The position numbers and the translations under genes were made by a program. A DNA stretch of 64,000 nt from Halichondria panicea (lineage: Eukaryota; Porifera; Demospongiae; Suberitida; Halichondriidae). This document shows, one piece after another, positions 1 to 9,984 of this stretch. Where the stretch lies: positions 1,513,002 through 1,577,001 of the forward strand of contig NC_087393.1 in the NCBI RefSeq assembly GCF_963675165.1, read 5' to 3'. The number at the start of each line of letters is the position of its first letter. Within the stretch, counting starts at the first letter, position 1. A model generated the notes under the pieces. The model worked only from the letters and a program-made list of their open reading frames with translations, was not told where the DNA came from and did no database searches.

Positions 1-394
1 CTACGTAATGGTTCGATACAAAACCACCACCCTAGCAGATGTTACTGCATCGCGGAATACTTACTGTATTCTCAGCTGGATCATCTTTGCTCAAATAGCA
101 TTCAGAGTGTTGAAATGGATCTGGGACTATTTCAAATCAAGAACAAAGAAAACAACTCACTCAACAGTAAATCGGATACAAGAAGAGTCGCAAAGAGATG
201 ATATTATGGTGTCTACGAGTTTGAAATGTCCGCTGTGTCTGGAGATGTGTGAAGCACCGACGACTACTCTTTGTGGTCACGTGTTTTGCTGGGACTGTGT
301 GTGTGAGTGGGTTAGTGAAAACATAGCATGTCCAGTGTGTAGATGTAGCGTTGAGCCTCAGCAATTGGTCTGTTTACAGCACTTTGAGAGCTAA
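1..394 (+). CDS. PEX10: PEX10-like RING-finger peroxin, last exon (partial)
   Basis: Open frame entering from the left edge and ending in a stop at 392-394. The last ~62 residues form a C3HC4 RING: CPLC, CGHVFCWDC, then CPVC, followed by a PQQLVCL tail. The order and the CGH-FCW-C spacing match the C-terminal RING of PEX10, the peroxisomal-membrane E3 ligase subunit that acts with PEX2 and PEX12 on the import receptor PEX5 (established for the family). Upstream of the RING is a hydrophobic stretch (about residues 20-40 of the visible frame) and a basic linker, as in PEX10. The first ATG at position 8 need not be a start, because the frame is open to the window edge. A decayed copy of this exon lies at 15.8-16.2 kb. 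A related RING E3 cannot be excluded without the N-terminal half. Confidence 0.75.
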   Translation, partial: YVMVRYKTTTLADVTASRNTYCILSWIIFAQIAFRVLKWIWDYFKSRTKKTTHSTVNRIQEESQRDDIMVSTSLKCPLCLEMCEAPTTTLCGHVFCWDCVCEWVSENIACPVCRCSVEPQQLVCLQHFES

Positions 395-1796
395 TATTTA
401 CTTTCCTTTCTTTGTTTGTGTTATAATTGTACCCAATTTTGGGCAATTTCTTTTGCGTAATAAGATATCGAAATACAGTACACTGTATACGTGTTAGATC
501 AACCGTCTTCCATCATGCATGCATATCATATAAATATGCATGTGATAATTTTCAAGAAAAAACCAAGCCATTTCAGTGCTAATCATAATGTCATTGAGAT
601 ATGATAATTTTCGGGGGACAAATATTCGTGGTTCAGCAATTATAATATTAGACATTTCGTGGATAATATTTTCGTGGTTGCTGATTGCATGCAAGGATCT
701 CCCCCGAATGTTTATTTGTAAACTAGCAAACTAAGGAAAGACTATGCGAACGAGTATTTGAAGCTCATCTTCTAAGACAGCAAAAACTTCAGCATAATTA
801 TACACTGAACTATAGCCCAACCTCACTTGGAGTATGCAGCTCCAGTCTGGTCTCCACACAAATTGTGGGACATCAGTAAACTAGCAGCAAGGTGGTTAGC
901 GGCCAAATGGATAGAATACAGTGGGATAAATCATACGAGGAGCTAGTGCAGACAAAATCTTAACTGGTTAAACGTCATGAGTTTATAATCTACTGTTAGA
1001 CGTAATGGACTACCTTCCATTTTACTGTTACAAATACAATGTACTCGTTCGCACAGTACTTTCTTAGTTTGTAAATACTAATGAAAAGGTATATACGCCG
1101 TATAACAGGTTATTTTCGTATGGTGATATTTTTCGTATCAACCTACGAAAATTAAAACTGCGAAAATTTTCTGGCACAATAGGTTCAACGTCACTATCCT
1201 GAGCTGTACAAAGAATGGGTATAGTTCGTATGAAAATTACCTGCTATACATACAGTAATCTAAAATTATAAGCAACATTACTAATTACATATTATAATAA
1301 TAGTGAATAAGTAAAGGCACAGGTAATGAGTTCCATAGGAAAATATTATTAACAAAAAAGGAAAACCTAGTAAATTTATAATTTGTGTTTTGTTTGTGTA
1401 ATGGAAGCATCTTTGTAAGGCAATGTTGCCTATATATATGTGTGACCCTTTCCCCTGTGGATAAACTTATTCAATTCCAATAAACAACAGAAGCGCTAGA
1501 AAGCAAAGGTCATGCAAGAACCTAGAACAAGAATGTTTAATCTTTCATTAAACGTGACACCCTATATTGACCCTAATTTCTCTGCGTTTTGCTCAAACAC
1601 CCGTGAACATTCATACCCACGAATTACGAATTTAATATCACATGCAAAAGGCACTAATGGTCTCATTGACTAAACACATGTCACACGTAAGTAATTCAGT
1701 TATTGTCACTGCGCTAATAAAATGTCAACAAGTGCATGAAGCAATTAAAACTAGCTATAATTATATAAAGATCTATAGTGATCAAGCTATTATTCT
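395..1796. other. Intergenic, AT-rich, with MITE remnants
   Basis: No convincing coding frame. It contains a probable remnant near 605-690 with ATTTTCGGGGG and ATTCGTGG motifs, and a fuller inverted-repeat element at 1095-1257 (listed separately). Confidence 0.6.
1095..1257. repeat. MITE family A copy (GTATA..ATTTTCG inverted repeat)
   Basis: Ends are inverted repeats: CCGTATAACAGGTTATTTTCG on the left and GAAAATTACCTGCTATAC on the right. Similar ends recur at 12.57, 17.40, 18.11, 31.89, 33.94 and 46.31 kb, with blocks resembling TTCGTGG inside. It is a short non-autonomous DNA element. Confidence 0.65.
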
Positions 1797-2501
1797 TTAG
1801 GTGTCTTTATTCTCATTTAGTGCCTCAATCTCCTCCTGAGCTGTAAAATTTTTGTCGCTAAGAGCCTGTTGGTCGTGCTTGAGATCAACGAGAAATTTTT
1901 CTGCCAGCTCTTTGAGATTTGAACGGGACTCTTCGTACGATGGATTCTCAGCAATGTAGCGATAGAGATCTTTCTGTGTCAGCTTGATCTGCTCCATGTA
2001 AACACTGCAGACTCCATGCAAGGCAACCCAGCCGGCATAAAACTCAATTGCTTTCCGCTTGAAACCGTTGGATGTCCATACCTTGAGTCGTTTCTCTTCA
2101 GAATACTTCAGTGCTTGCTCTACCGTCTTCTTCATCCCAGATTCAGCCAAGCTCTTGCAGTGATCTTGCATTTGCTGCCAAAAAAGTGCTGCTTGCATCA
2201 TAACAGCAGACAGCTGTTTGAGGGCACCAATAGCCTCGTGAAGGGCGTCTACAGCACATTCTGCCATATTCTCTTCAGTTTGGCATTGCTTTATCTTGGA
2301 AGTGAAGGATGTCATCCTGGCTAGTGCTTCATGGCGTTGTTCTCGGATAGCTTTCTCAGTTTCAAGAGCTTCTTGTCGTACCTTTTTAATGGCTTCTGCT
2401 TTCTCTGGTCCTTTCTCGCTGAAAACCTTTCTTCCCATTGTTACTGTCGTGAAAACATTAGCCAACTCTTTTATGGGATTAATAGACCCAATTTCCGACA
2501 T
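1797..2501 (-). CDS. Coiled-coil helical protein, C-terminal part (downstream of a +1 frameshift)
   Basis: A 234-codon frame, highly charged and almost wholly helical by composition. It appears to be the C-terminal continuation of the frame at 2530-3156: the coiled coil runs on without a break, but the frames differ by one base. The switch must occur between about 2530 and 2575, where both frames are open. Its C-terminal half shares a module with the plus-strand genes at 4330 and 8356: an FW pair, SNG about 38 residues later, then F-(Y/F)-x-x-W about 47 residues after FW. Unlike those genes it has no long hydrophobic hairpin. Function unknown. The ATG at 2501 could be an independent start, but the continuity argues for one gene. 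Confidence 0.6.
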   Translation of the reverse strand: MSEIGSINPIKELANVFTTVTMGRKVFSEKGPEKAEAIKKVRQEALETEKAIREQRHEALARMTSFTSKIKQCQTEENMAECAVDALHEAIGALKQLSAVMMQAALFWQQMQDHCKSLAESGMKKTVEQALKYSEEKRLKVWTSNGFKRKAIEFYAGWVALHGVCSVYMEQIKLTQKDLYRYIAENPSYEESRSNLKELAEKFLVDLKHDQQALSDKNFTAQEEIEALNENKDT

Positions 2502-2529
2502 CGCTTTGTCTTCTTGTTCCTCAAGATCT

Positions 2530-3156
2530 CTACGCCTGCATGCTTTCAGCCTCTCTTTCCTTTGCTTGATGTTCTTTCATCAGTGTAAATGATTTTTGTT
2601 TCTCCTCTTCCATTTCTATCTGCTCCTTTTTTAGATGCTGGATATGTATAGCTTCATCCCCTTTGCGTTTTTGTGTATCTTCAAGTGTTTTGACTACTTT
2701 CTTCTCTTCTTCTTCAAACTCATGCTGAAGTTCGAGTGCTGCTTGTTGCATATCACCGGCAAGCTTTGAAATGGCAGATAAGGTGTCAATTGCCAACTCC
2801 TCCATATTGTCAAGAAGAAAGTCATAAGTAGTTTGCAAATCAGTGAGAATGCAGCTCAACGCTTTCTTGAATTTTGCAACTGTGAGAGCAGATTTATCGC
2901 ATAGTTTAGTGATATCATAGCCGAGACGTTGAATTTCGATCTGTTCGTTTGTAAATTTTGGCCCTGCAGCTCCAACTCCATTGTATGCAATGCGAATGAA
3001 TCCTCCTACACGGCCAAGATCATCAACAAGCGTTTGTAGATCAATCGATCCGAGAAGTTTGTCCTTTTCCGCAAGTACGATAGCAGAATCCTCATCTGGA
3101 ACCTTGTTCAGGGCATATGATTGTCCTTTGATCTCAACTTCAAGATTTACAGACAT
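2530..3156 (-). CDS. Coiled-coil helical protein, N-terminal part (upstream of a +1 frameshift)
   Basis: The ATG at 3154-3156 (MSVNLEVEIKG) is chosen over the longer open frame to 3267, whose extra 37 residues look non-coding. The first ~60 residues look globular. A glycine-rich stretch (GGFIRIAYNGVGAAG) follows, then more than 100 residues of charged amphipathic helix. The frame stops at 2530 while the next frame continues as coiled coil (1797-2501), so the gene is either frameshifted by mutation or assembly error, or translated with a +1 shift. It is divergent from the paralog at 4330, and the two share a region carrying NF-kappaB-like sites. I know no named family. Homology to the neighbours rests on the shared C-terminal module. 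Confidence 0.6.
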   Translation of the reverse strand: MSVNLEVEIKGQSYALNKVPDEDSAIVLAEKDKLLGSIDLQTLVDDLGRVGGFIRIAYNGVGAAGPKFTNEQIEIQRLGYDITKLCDKSALTVAKFKKALSCILTDLQTTYDFLLDNMEELAIDTLSAISKLAGDMQQAALELQHEFEEEEKKVVKTLEDTQKRKGDEAIHIQHLKKEQIEMEEEKQKSFTLMKEHQAKEREAESMQA

Positions 3157-3422
3157 CTTCTTGTTTTCTAGGTGACAAAGACCGGGACAGTGGTATATAG
3201 TTGATCGTTCGAGGACGTGTAATGATGGAGTAGCAAGCAGTGGATTATAATTACAATACAAAAACATTCAGTTTTTTATACCCATGAAGAATCTGATCCC
3301 TGGGACAATCCCTGGGAAAGTACCAATCTGTCCCATAATCATGTTATACTGTGACATGCCCGAAGATAATAGTAAGGTTCAACAGATAATAGTAAGATAA
3401 TAGTAAGGTTCAACGTTGTGTT

Positions 3423-3433
3423 GGGATTTTCCC
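3423..3433. promoter_or_regulatory. NF-kappaB-like site 1
   Basis: GGGATTTTCCC fits the kappaB consensus GGGRNNYYCC exactly. It lies about 270 bp upstream of the ATG at 3156 (minus) and 0.9 kb upstream of the plus gene at 4330. Binding is inferred. Confidence 0.45.
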
Positions 3434-3477
3434 AGGGAAAGACATGCAGTGCCAGCTAGGGCTGTTCTGGTTTTGTT

Positions 3478-3489
3478 GGGAAATTTCCC
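3478..3489. promoter_or_regulatory. NF-kappaB-like palindrome 2
   Basis: GGGAAATTTCCC is a 12-bp perfect palindrome with GGG/CCC half-sites, one base longer than the classical 10-11-bp kappaB site. It lies 45 bp from site 1 and is followed by CAGGGACAGCACCATG, a block repeated upstream of the second paralog at 8205-8222. Confidence 0.35.
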
Positions 3490-4230
3490 AGGGACAGCAC
3501 CATGAAACATGTTGGCTGTTGTTCACCAGGAGTTTATTAGTACTGCAAAGCGCTTTCACTCCTCTATATACTAGGGCATATAATTACACCTTGCGTGCGA
3601 AGCACACAGCATGTGTGTGCATGTGGACACAAAAATGTGATTTTTGAGTGAATCACGGCATGGACTGCTTAACTGGCTGATAGTGGTTGAAAAATAATAT
3701 ATAGGCTATGAAACTTGTAGGCAATCTTCGAAGGTGACAAAAAACACTGTTTTCTAATAGATTCACGATCATTCTCGATTCACGATCATTCCCCATATTA
3801 ATGTTAGGTCATTATAATTATAGTGTCCGTTATGTCAACACAGAGTGAATGCTCTACTGAGCATCTTGTTGTTATTTGAGATCAATAAATAATAGATCTA
3901 GCCTATATATAATTATATAATTATATGAAAGAGCAATCACATTCAACTCCATGCACGTATATGGATGATTTTACAGATTGGGCTAAGATATATGCCGCTG
4001 AGGGGGGCATGTATGATACATGTGTACATATACCAATCAGTTATCTGTACATGTATATATACCACATTGTTTGTTACTATAATTACGTGCAATGAACTAA
4101 ACATGTGCATGACTGACAGCATAATTGTGAATGCATACTATAGATCGATTTACATGCATGCAGAGTCTCACATTGAGGCTCAAGAGATGCTATGAATGAT
4201 TGCGGTACTCATGCATGCAGGGCTATCCCT

Positions 4231-4241
4231 GGGGAATTCCC
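4231..4241. promoter_or_regulatory. NF-kappaB-like site 3
   Basis: GGGGAATTCCC is an optimal-looking kappaB site, about 90 bp upstream of the conserved ATG at 4330. Confidence 0.45.
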
Positions 4242-4329
4242 GAGTTAACATTATATAATAATTGACTGCATGCATGAGGCATGTGTGCAATCACTTTACA
4301 ACCACTTAAAATTGCAGCAGTGATCAGAA

Positions 4330-5387
4330 TGTCAAGCCAAACATCTCTAGTAGAGAAAGGAAAGCATTGTGTGGCAGTTGCCAGTGAAGTGCTGAAACAC
4401 AATGAAATGGGTCAAACAGTAGATGCAAGCAGCAAGCTGGTGTCGATGCAGAAAGATGCTGCTGTTCTTGCGAATGAAGCTGAAAAGTTAGCCAAACGAC
4501 TTGAGGCAGTGGACGACCACTATCAAGAGATGGATGCTAAACTTCACCGCCAAGTCGGGCAATTAGGTATGCAAGAAGAAACATTGAAAACCGGAAAGAA
4601 AAATTCTGAGAGTATTCTTGCTGGACAACAAAGTGTGCTTCGCAACAAAGAGTCGCAGCTTTCTTCAGCAGAAAGTGATTTGCAAAGAGCTGAAGGAAAA
4701 CTAAGAGATGCTATTAAAGAGGAAAAAAGTATTCAGATTGGCTCAGCTGTTGGTGGGGCTGTACTTGGATTATTTACTGGGGGAATTGGTCTGTTAGTCG
4801 GTGCTGGAGTTGGAGCCAGTATCGGTGCTATAGTGAATGCCTGCCGAGATGAAGAAAAGGATGCTCGCTCAGCCAGAGGTCGTCGTAAAAGTGATGTAGA
4901 CAGTGCAAAATCTGCCGTTCAGTCTAGTGAGAATCAAATTTCCTCTCTTGCATCGCAAATCAAAGATTTAGCATTACAGATACAACGACTGGAACAGAAA
5001 CGTCAAGAAATACATCAAAAAAGGAGTGAGATCAAAACAGCAATCCCTGTTCTCAAAAATTCAACACAGTTTTGGCTCCTTTTCAAGCAACTTTCGGAAG
5101 ATGGCGAAAATCGTTCTACTCTTCTGAACAAAATTGTTAAAAAAGCTCATGAAAGAGAGAGCTATGAAATGTTTCAGTCCAATGGAAGTCAAAGTGCAGC
5201 AAATACTTTCTTTGAAGCATGGAAGTCAATAGAAGTTGCTGCTGCTGATGGTTTTTCCAATCACATTTATTCTATCGATTACAATTGTGTGAAATGCAGT
5301 AGCGCATGCAAGGCACTGCCATTCCTCCGTGGACCGGATTTTATTTGTTCTATTTGCCACCTGGCACTACAGCCTACTGATTGTTGA
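4330..5387 (+). CDS. Coiled coil / hydrophobic hairpin / coiled coil / zinc-ribbon protein, paralog 1
   Basis: Single-exon frame. The ATG at 4330 (MSSQTSLVEKG) is preferred over the ATG at 4281 because conservation with paralog 2 is strong from about six residues before it; the protein is then 352 aa. Order: amphipathic coiled coil (about 10-130); a 35-40 residue hydrophobic, glycine-zipper-like segment (about 135-173, rich in GxxxG/GxxG and flanked by charge); a second coiled coil (about 180-250); an FW...SNG...FFEAW helical module shared with the minus-strand gene; and a C-terminal cysteine cluster (CVKCSSAC ... CSIC) resembling a zinc ribbon. A membrane hairpin between two long helices is seen in ClyA/Hbl-type pore-forming proteins and in apolipoprotein L. 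Whether this is homology or convergence cannot be told here. No signal peptide, so probably cytosolic until membrane insertion (inference). Confidence 0.8.
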
Positions 5388-5970
5388 AATTGGAATTGGA
5401 CTGTTATGTGAACCGTCTTTATAATTATTACTGATATAGCTATTTGCATGTTGATTGATCACATTTGTACTTGTAATGCAATATACTATACTTATTATAC
5501 TGATCCTTTATTGAGTTTATTATAATTATGCTATAATGATTTAATTGCCCACTGTTTACAATTCAAATTATCGTATGGAATGTTGCATGTTGCATGCACT
5601 CAGATAATTCAAGTTAATTATTGGAAACACACACACGAACACAGAAAGCATTTCGATTGTGGTTAGTCTATATCTTGGTCTCTTGGTCTTTCCAAAAGAC
5701 AACACCTCAATGCGTTGCATATAGATAGCTGTTGTGTACACATTAATTTTAGTTAAGTTTGTTTACTTTAAAATTTTGTTGTAAGTGTGAGCGGTTCGGA
5801 CTGATCTGTATATATACATTATTAGCTGTGTTATGAATGAATCTGCATGCATGGGCTGTCTGCAATATGTTGTGGAAATTTCTGGGCACATGGCCAACCA
5901 CACTGACATGTACAGCCCCCTTCTTTCCAGACAGCTAGCTGATCACATAGGCAGGCATTGTATGTGAAGC
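5388..5970. other. Intergenic, no feature seen
   Basis: AT-rich 3' flank of paralog 1. Nothing I can support. Confidence 0.5.
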
Positions 5971-7196
5971 TCAATAGTGACAGTAAACGGTGGTTTTAGG
6001 TTTTTTGATAAAAGAAGAATAAGGCTGCTTGTTTCTCACTCGAAACAGCCTGTGTGATGAAACACGTTCACCTTCTTGAAAAAGCCAAACTGCTGTTGTT
6101 TTTCTAATAAATACGGACTTGCCCTCTTCACCTGATACTTTCAGAAATGGAGTAGCAGCATAAGTATGTTTCTTGGGTCTTTTCTCTGAAGGTACCAAGC
6201 TGACAGGCTCATACACAGGCAATGAATCAGCTGTTGACACTTTTATCAGTCTTGGGAGGGACTGCTGTATATAGTTTACATTATAAATCTGTTGATATCA
6301 ATTTGTTTTTGGACAGAATATCGATGTCTCTTGCAACGTCTACTTCCGATATATTTGTGTCTTCTTCTGGAATCAAAGAGTCAGTATTGTCTTCATAATC
6401 GCTGTCATCAGAGGAGTCTCCAAAAATATCTGTTTCATCACAGTCTATTGTTGGAATGTTTTCATCCCACTCATTTCTTGTCTTCAAAAGGTCAGCCATG
6501 CCCAGCTCCTTGACAGTTGTTTGCGCCCTTTATTTAGCTCTCTGCACAGCTAAAACAATAGCACCATCGGTCGTTTTTGCTAGCTCTGCAGGGACAAACA
6601 AATTGTTACGCTCTTTAGCTCGATGCTTCTGCAATTGCGGGAAGATTATGTTAGTCTTTGATGACTCAGCCTGTAGTTGACTCTGAATTTGCAGTCGATG
6701 CACACGTCTCACCAGGCCAAGCATGCCAAAGTTGATAACAGTAGAGAAAATACTAGTCATACTGCGAGCTGCTCTGAACAACCCTTCGCATGTTTGTGAC
6801 CCAAAGACCCATGGTTGAAAGGCAGAGCTGTGCTTGTTTAACTTGTTTCAAATTGTTAGAATAAGAGTTATGAGTGAGTGTGCATTGAGTTCAATGCACA
6901 TGTACGCATTTGATGTGATAAAGTTATTCGTGAGGTTATAGTGAGGATGAAGTTGGATTCATTTGCGCCAATAACAGACAAAAAATGTCGCATACCAAAT
7001 GCACTCAATACGCTCAACAGGAGTTAGAGATTTGTTTAGATAGCTGTATAACGCATTGCATTACTTGAATGTAAATTCTTGTGCCTGTTGCATCAGGAAA
7101 ACTGGCAAGTAGTTTCGCAGCCTTGATAAGGTTAAGCACAGCATCATATGCAGATAGTGCATGCACCTCGATGCAAGGTTCATGGAGAAGGTTCAT
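5971..7196 (-). pseudogene. Decayed gene of unrecognised metazoan/transposon-linked family
   Basis: Minus-strand coding remnants, from 7196 down to 5971. The first is a 60-codon frame. Then comes a frame containing SQTCEGLFRAARSM, a motif type (SQ-CE--FR--RS--S--ST--NF) I associate with uncharacterised, often transposon-linked proteins in invertebrate genomes. One in-frame TAA at 6530-6532 interrupts otherwise continuous coding. The frame resumes with an acidic region (MADLLKTRNEW ... DSSDDSDYED), and a one-base shift near 6280 leads to the last piece, KVSTADSLPVYEPV to the stop at 5971. With one stop, one frameshift and no upstream exons recognisable, I call it a pseudogene. The function of the family is unknown to me. 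Confidence 0.55.
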
Positions 7197-7202
7197 AGGT
7201 CA

Positions 7203-7300
7203 GATAAAGATTTAGAGATTTAGAGATTTACCCAAGATTTAAAAGATTTAAAGAGATTTACCAAAGATTTAGGCGAAGGGTGTACAAGATTTAAAGGAGT
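7203..7300. repeat. Short degenerate tandem repeat (AGATTTA-type)
   Basis: AGATTTAGAGATTTA-like units are repeated imperfectly about eight times. Confidence 0.6.
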
Positions 7301-7317
7301 GTCGGACCCATCGGCCA

Positions 7318-7713
7318 TCAGCGCAGTAGAGCCTTGCAGCTCTCTTCTCACTCTTGCAGCTACCAATAGCTAGCGTTCTATAGTGCAGAGCTAACTACTA
7401 AGTAGAGTAGTAACACTCGGCAAACAAGTTTGGCTACGTGCTCTTCTGAAAAGGCTGCAATGGCATTCCAAGTAGGCATAACTCGAGAACAAAGCATTAT
7501 TATTTTTGCAAATCCACGGATGAAAACATGACTAGAAGCCCATAGAAACTCTTACTTGCACTTGATTCATCCTTGAGCAGCTGTAGCAGTCTACACACAC
7601 ACACAGACACACACGAGGGGTCCGACACTCCATGAAATTTTGTACACCTACACACAGACACGCAAACACACTACCGTATACCTCGCTTGCGCATGCGCAC
7701 CGAGGCATAATAA
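7318..7713. repeat. Dispersed repeat N (GCATGCGCACCGAGG end)
   Basis: About 390 bp, starting near GCAGAGCCTTGCAGCTCTC and ending CGCATGCGCACCGAGGCATAA. It aligns closely with 28043-28354, and partly with 29367-29429. The copy here has extra CA-rich sequence before the end. No coding frame; SINE- or MITE-like. Confidence 0.7.
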
Positions 7714-8196
7714 TTACAGCAACGGTAGGCACTTAATTCTTTTAGGGCCTCAAAAATTATGTTGATGTCGTGTTTAAATTACGATGGCACTTAATTACGC
7801 TACCTAGTATGCTCATCGTTTATGAATAGCTCCCAGATAAACAGAAGTTACAGTAGCTTAGGAGAGTGCTTGAGCCCCTTAGCTGAATACGTCACTGCAT
7901 CAACCCTTTACCTGCTGTGTTGACGCTTTAAAGTGTCACAAATTAATGGTACCCTGCACTGCGCGGCCATCATAAATGTACGTCACAGACAGTGTACTAA
8001 ATCGGGACAAAAGTGTGAGGCCGATTTAGTAAATCTGATACAAATATGCATTTTTTACACATGGTGTTTTGACACAATTGGCACCCCATAGTCGTCAAGA
8101 GATAGTACAACAACATTTTGTTGAATATCGTATACTGGTAATGATATTCACAGGAGATATTCAAACCACTGTAGATCTGATGATAGTATTATTCTT

Positions 8197-8207
8197 GAGA
8201 TTTTCCC
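8197..8207. promoter_or_regulatory. Degenerate NF-kappaB-like site 4
   Basis: GAGATTTTCCC, one base off the consensus, sits in the same sequence block (TTTTCCCAGGGACAGCACCATG) as the sites upstream of paralog 1. This suggests the promoter region was duplicated with the gene. Confidence 0.3.
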
Positions 8208-8244
8208 AGGGACAGCACCATGTTGTTCACTATGGACAGTCCCT

Positions 8245-8255
8245 GGGAAAATCCC
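8245..8255. promoter_or_regulatory. NF-kappaB-like site 5
   Basis: GGGAAAATCCC, the complement of GGGATTTTCCC, lies about 100 bp upstream of the conserved ATG at 8356. The spacing is close to that of site 3 in paralog 1. Confidence 0.45.
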
Positions 8256-8355
8256 ACCCCTTCACTGTATAGATTTAAACCACTTCCAATATTGATGCAT
8301 ACATTTACATGCTTGTGTGCAATCAATTGCACTTAAAATGGCAGCAGTGATCAGA

Positions 8356-9444
8356 ATGTCAAGCCAAACATCTCTAGTAGAGAAAGGAAAGCATTGTGTT
8401 GCAGTTGCCAGTGAAGTGCTGAAATACATTGAAATTGGTGAAACCATCTATGGTCAAACAGTAGATGCAAGCAGCAAGCTGGTGTCGGTGCAGAAAGATG
8501 CTGCTGTTCTTGCAAATGACGCTGAAAAGTTAGCCAAACGACTTGAGGCAGTGGACGAGCACTATCAGGAGATGGATGCTGAACTTCACCGCCAAGTCGG
8601 GCAATTAGGTATGCAAGAAGAAACATTGAAAACCGAAAAGATAAATTGTGAGAGTAATCTTGCTAGACAACGAAGTGTGCTTCCTGATAGAGAGTCGCAG
8701 CTTTCTTCAGCAGAAAGTGATTTGCAAAGAGCTGAAGGAAAACTAAGAGATGCTATTGAAAAGCTGAAAAATATTCAGATTGGCTCAGCTGTTGGTGGGG
8801 CTCTACTTGGATTGTTTACTGGAGGAATTAGTACGCTAGTCGGTGCTGGACTTGCAGTCAGTATCGGTGCTATAGTGAATGCTTGCCAAAATGAAGAAAA
8901 AGACGCTTGCTCAGCCAGAGATTGTCGTAGAAGTGATTTAGACAGTGCAAAATCTGCCATTAAGTCTAGTGAGATTCAAGTTTCCTCTCTTGCATCTCAG
9001 ATCAATCGCATAGCTGTAGATATACAACGACTTGAGCAGCAACGTCAAGAGATACATAAAAAAAGAGGTGAGATCAAAGCAGCAATTCCTATTTTCAAAG
9101 ATTCAACACAGTTTTGGCTCCTTTTCAAGCAACTTTCGGAAGATGTAGAAAATTGTTCTACTCTTCTAAAGAAAATTGTTAACAAAAAACATGAACGGGG
9201 GAGCTATGAAATTCTTCAGGCCGATGTAAGTCAACGCACGACAAACACCTTCTTTGAAGCATGGGAGTCAATAGAAGTTGCTGCTGCTGATGGTTATTCC
9301 AATTACAATCACATGTTTTCTATCGATTACACTTGTGTGAAATGCAGTAGTGCATGCAAGGCAATGCCATTCCTCAGTGGATTGAATTTTATTTGCTCCA
9401 CTTGCCACCGGAACTATAGAGGCTCTACAGATATTGAAACGTGA
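8356..9444 (+). CDS. Coiled coil / hydrophobic hairpin / coiled coil / zinc-ribbon protein, paralog 2
   Basis: Tandem paralog of the gene at 4330, single exon, with the same order of parts. ATG 8356 matches the conserved start; an in-frame ATG at 8338 would add MAAVIR. The protein is 362 aa. It has an insertion (ETIYG) near residue 35 and about 20 scattered substitutions in the second half. The glycine-rich hydrophobic hairpin (GSAVGGALLGLFTGGIS...) is nearly unchanged, while the flanking coiled coils vary more. The C-terminal cysteines are kept (CVKCSSAC ... CSTC). The intact frame despite nucleotide divergence points to selection on the protein. Role unknown; a membrane-acting helical effector is inferred from architecture. 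Confidence 0.8.
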   Translation: MSSQTSLVEKGKHCVAVASEVLKYIEIGETIYGQTVDASSKLVSVQKDAAVLANDAEKLAKRLEAVDEHYQEMDAELHRQVGQLGMQEETLKTEKINCESNLARQRSVLPDRESQLSSAESDLQRAEGKLRDAIEKLKNIQIGSAVGGALLGLFTGGISTLVGAGLAVSIGAIVNACQNEEKDACSARDCRRSDLDSAKSAIKSSEIQVSSLASQINRIAVDIQRLEQQRQEIHKKRGEIKAAIPIFKDSTQFWLLFKQLSEDVENCSTLLKKIVNKKHERGSYEILQADVSQRTTNTFFEAWESIEVAAADGYSNYNHMFSIDYTCVKCSSACKAMPFLSGLNFICSTCHRNYRGSTDIET

Positions 9445-9984
9445 ACGGTCTCTATATATACTTGTTGTTATATAATTATACTGATAGCCCGATATTATTA
9501 TATCACTATTATAATTATACTTGTTATCAAGGGCATATACATACGCCCTTGTTGTTATTCAGTATTTTTTTCCAGATAATGATGAACTTCATTCTATTAT
9601 TACCCTAAGCTTAGCTTGCACTTGGGGGAGGGGGCATGCCTAGAGATAGGGGGGGTGAGAAGACAGTGGGGAAATACAATAATTATAGACATTCCTGCAT
9701 GCGGTTTGACTGAAAGATATAGCCAGATTTCTTTACTTTGGTATGATTTTGCATACAGGCAAATGATTGGGTGTTGTCCAGTTTCTTTGTGAGTGTTGGA
9801 TTGATGAGGGCCCCATACTGCGGCGCACTACTCAAGCTTTGGTATCACAGTGGCAACATCATTTATATGTAAAATTTTTCGCTGGTAGTTTCCATGCTAT
9901 TTTGTGGTTTCCTCGGTCAATCCTAGCACATTGCAAGGTATAAGAGTTTTGACATGCATTGGAAGTATCGTATTATGTTCTAAT

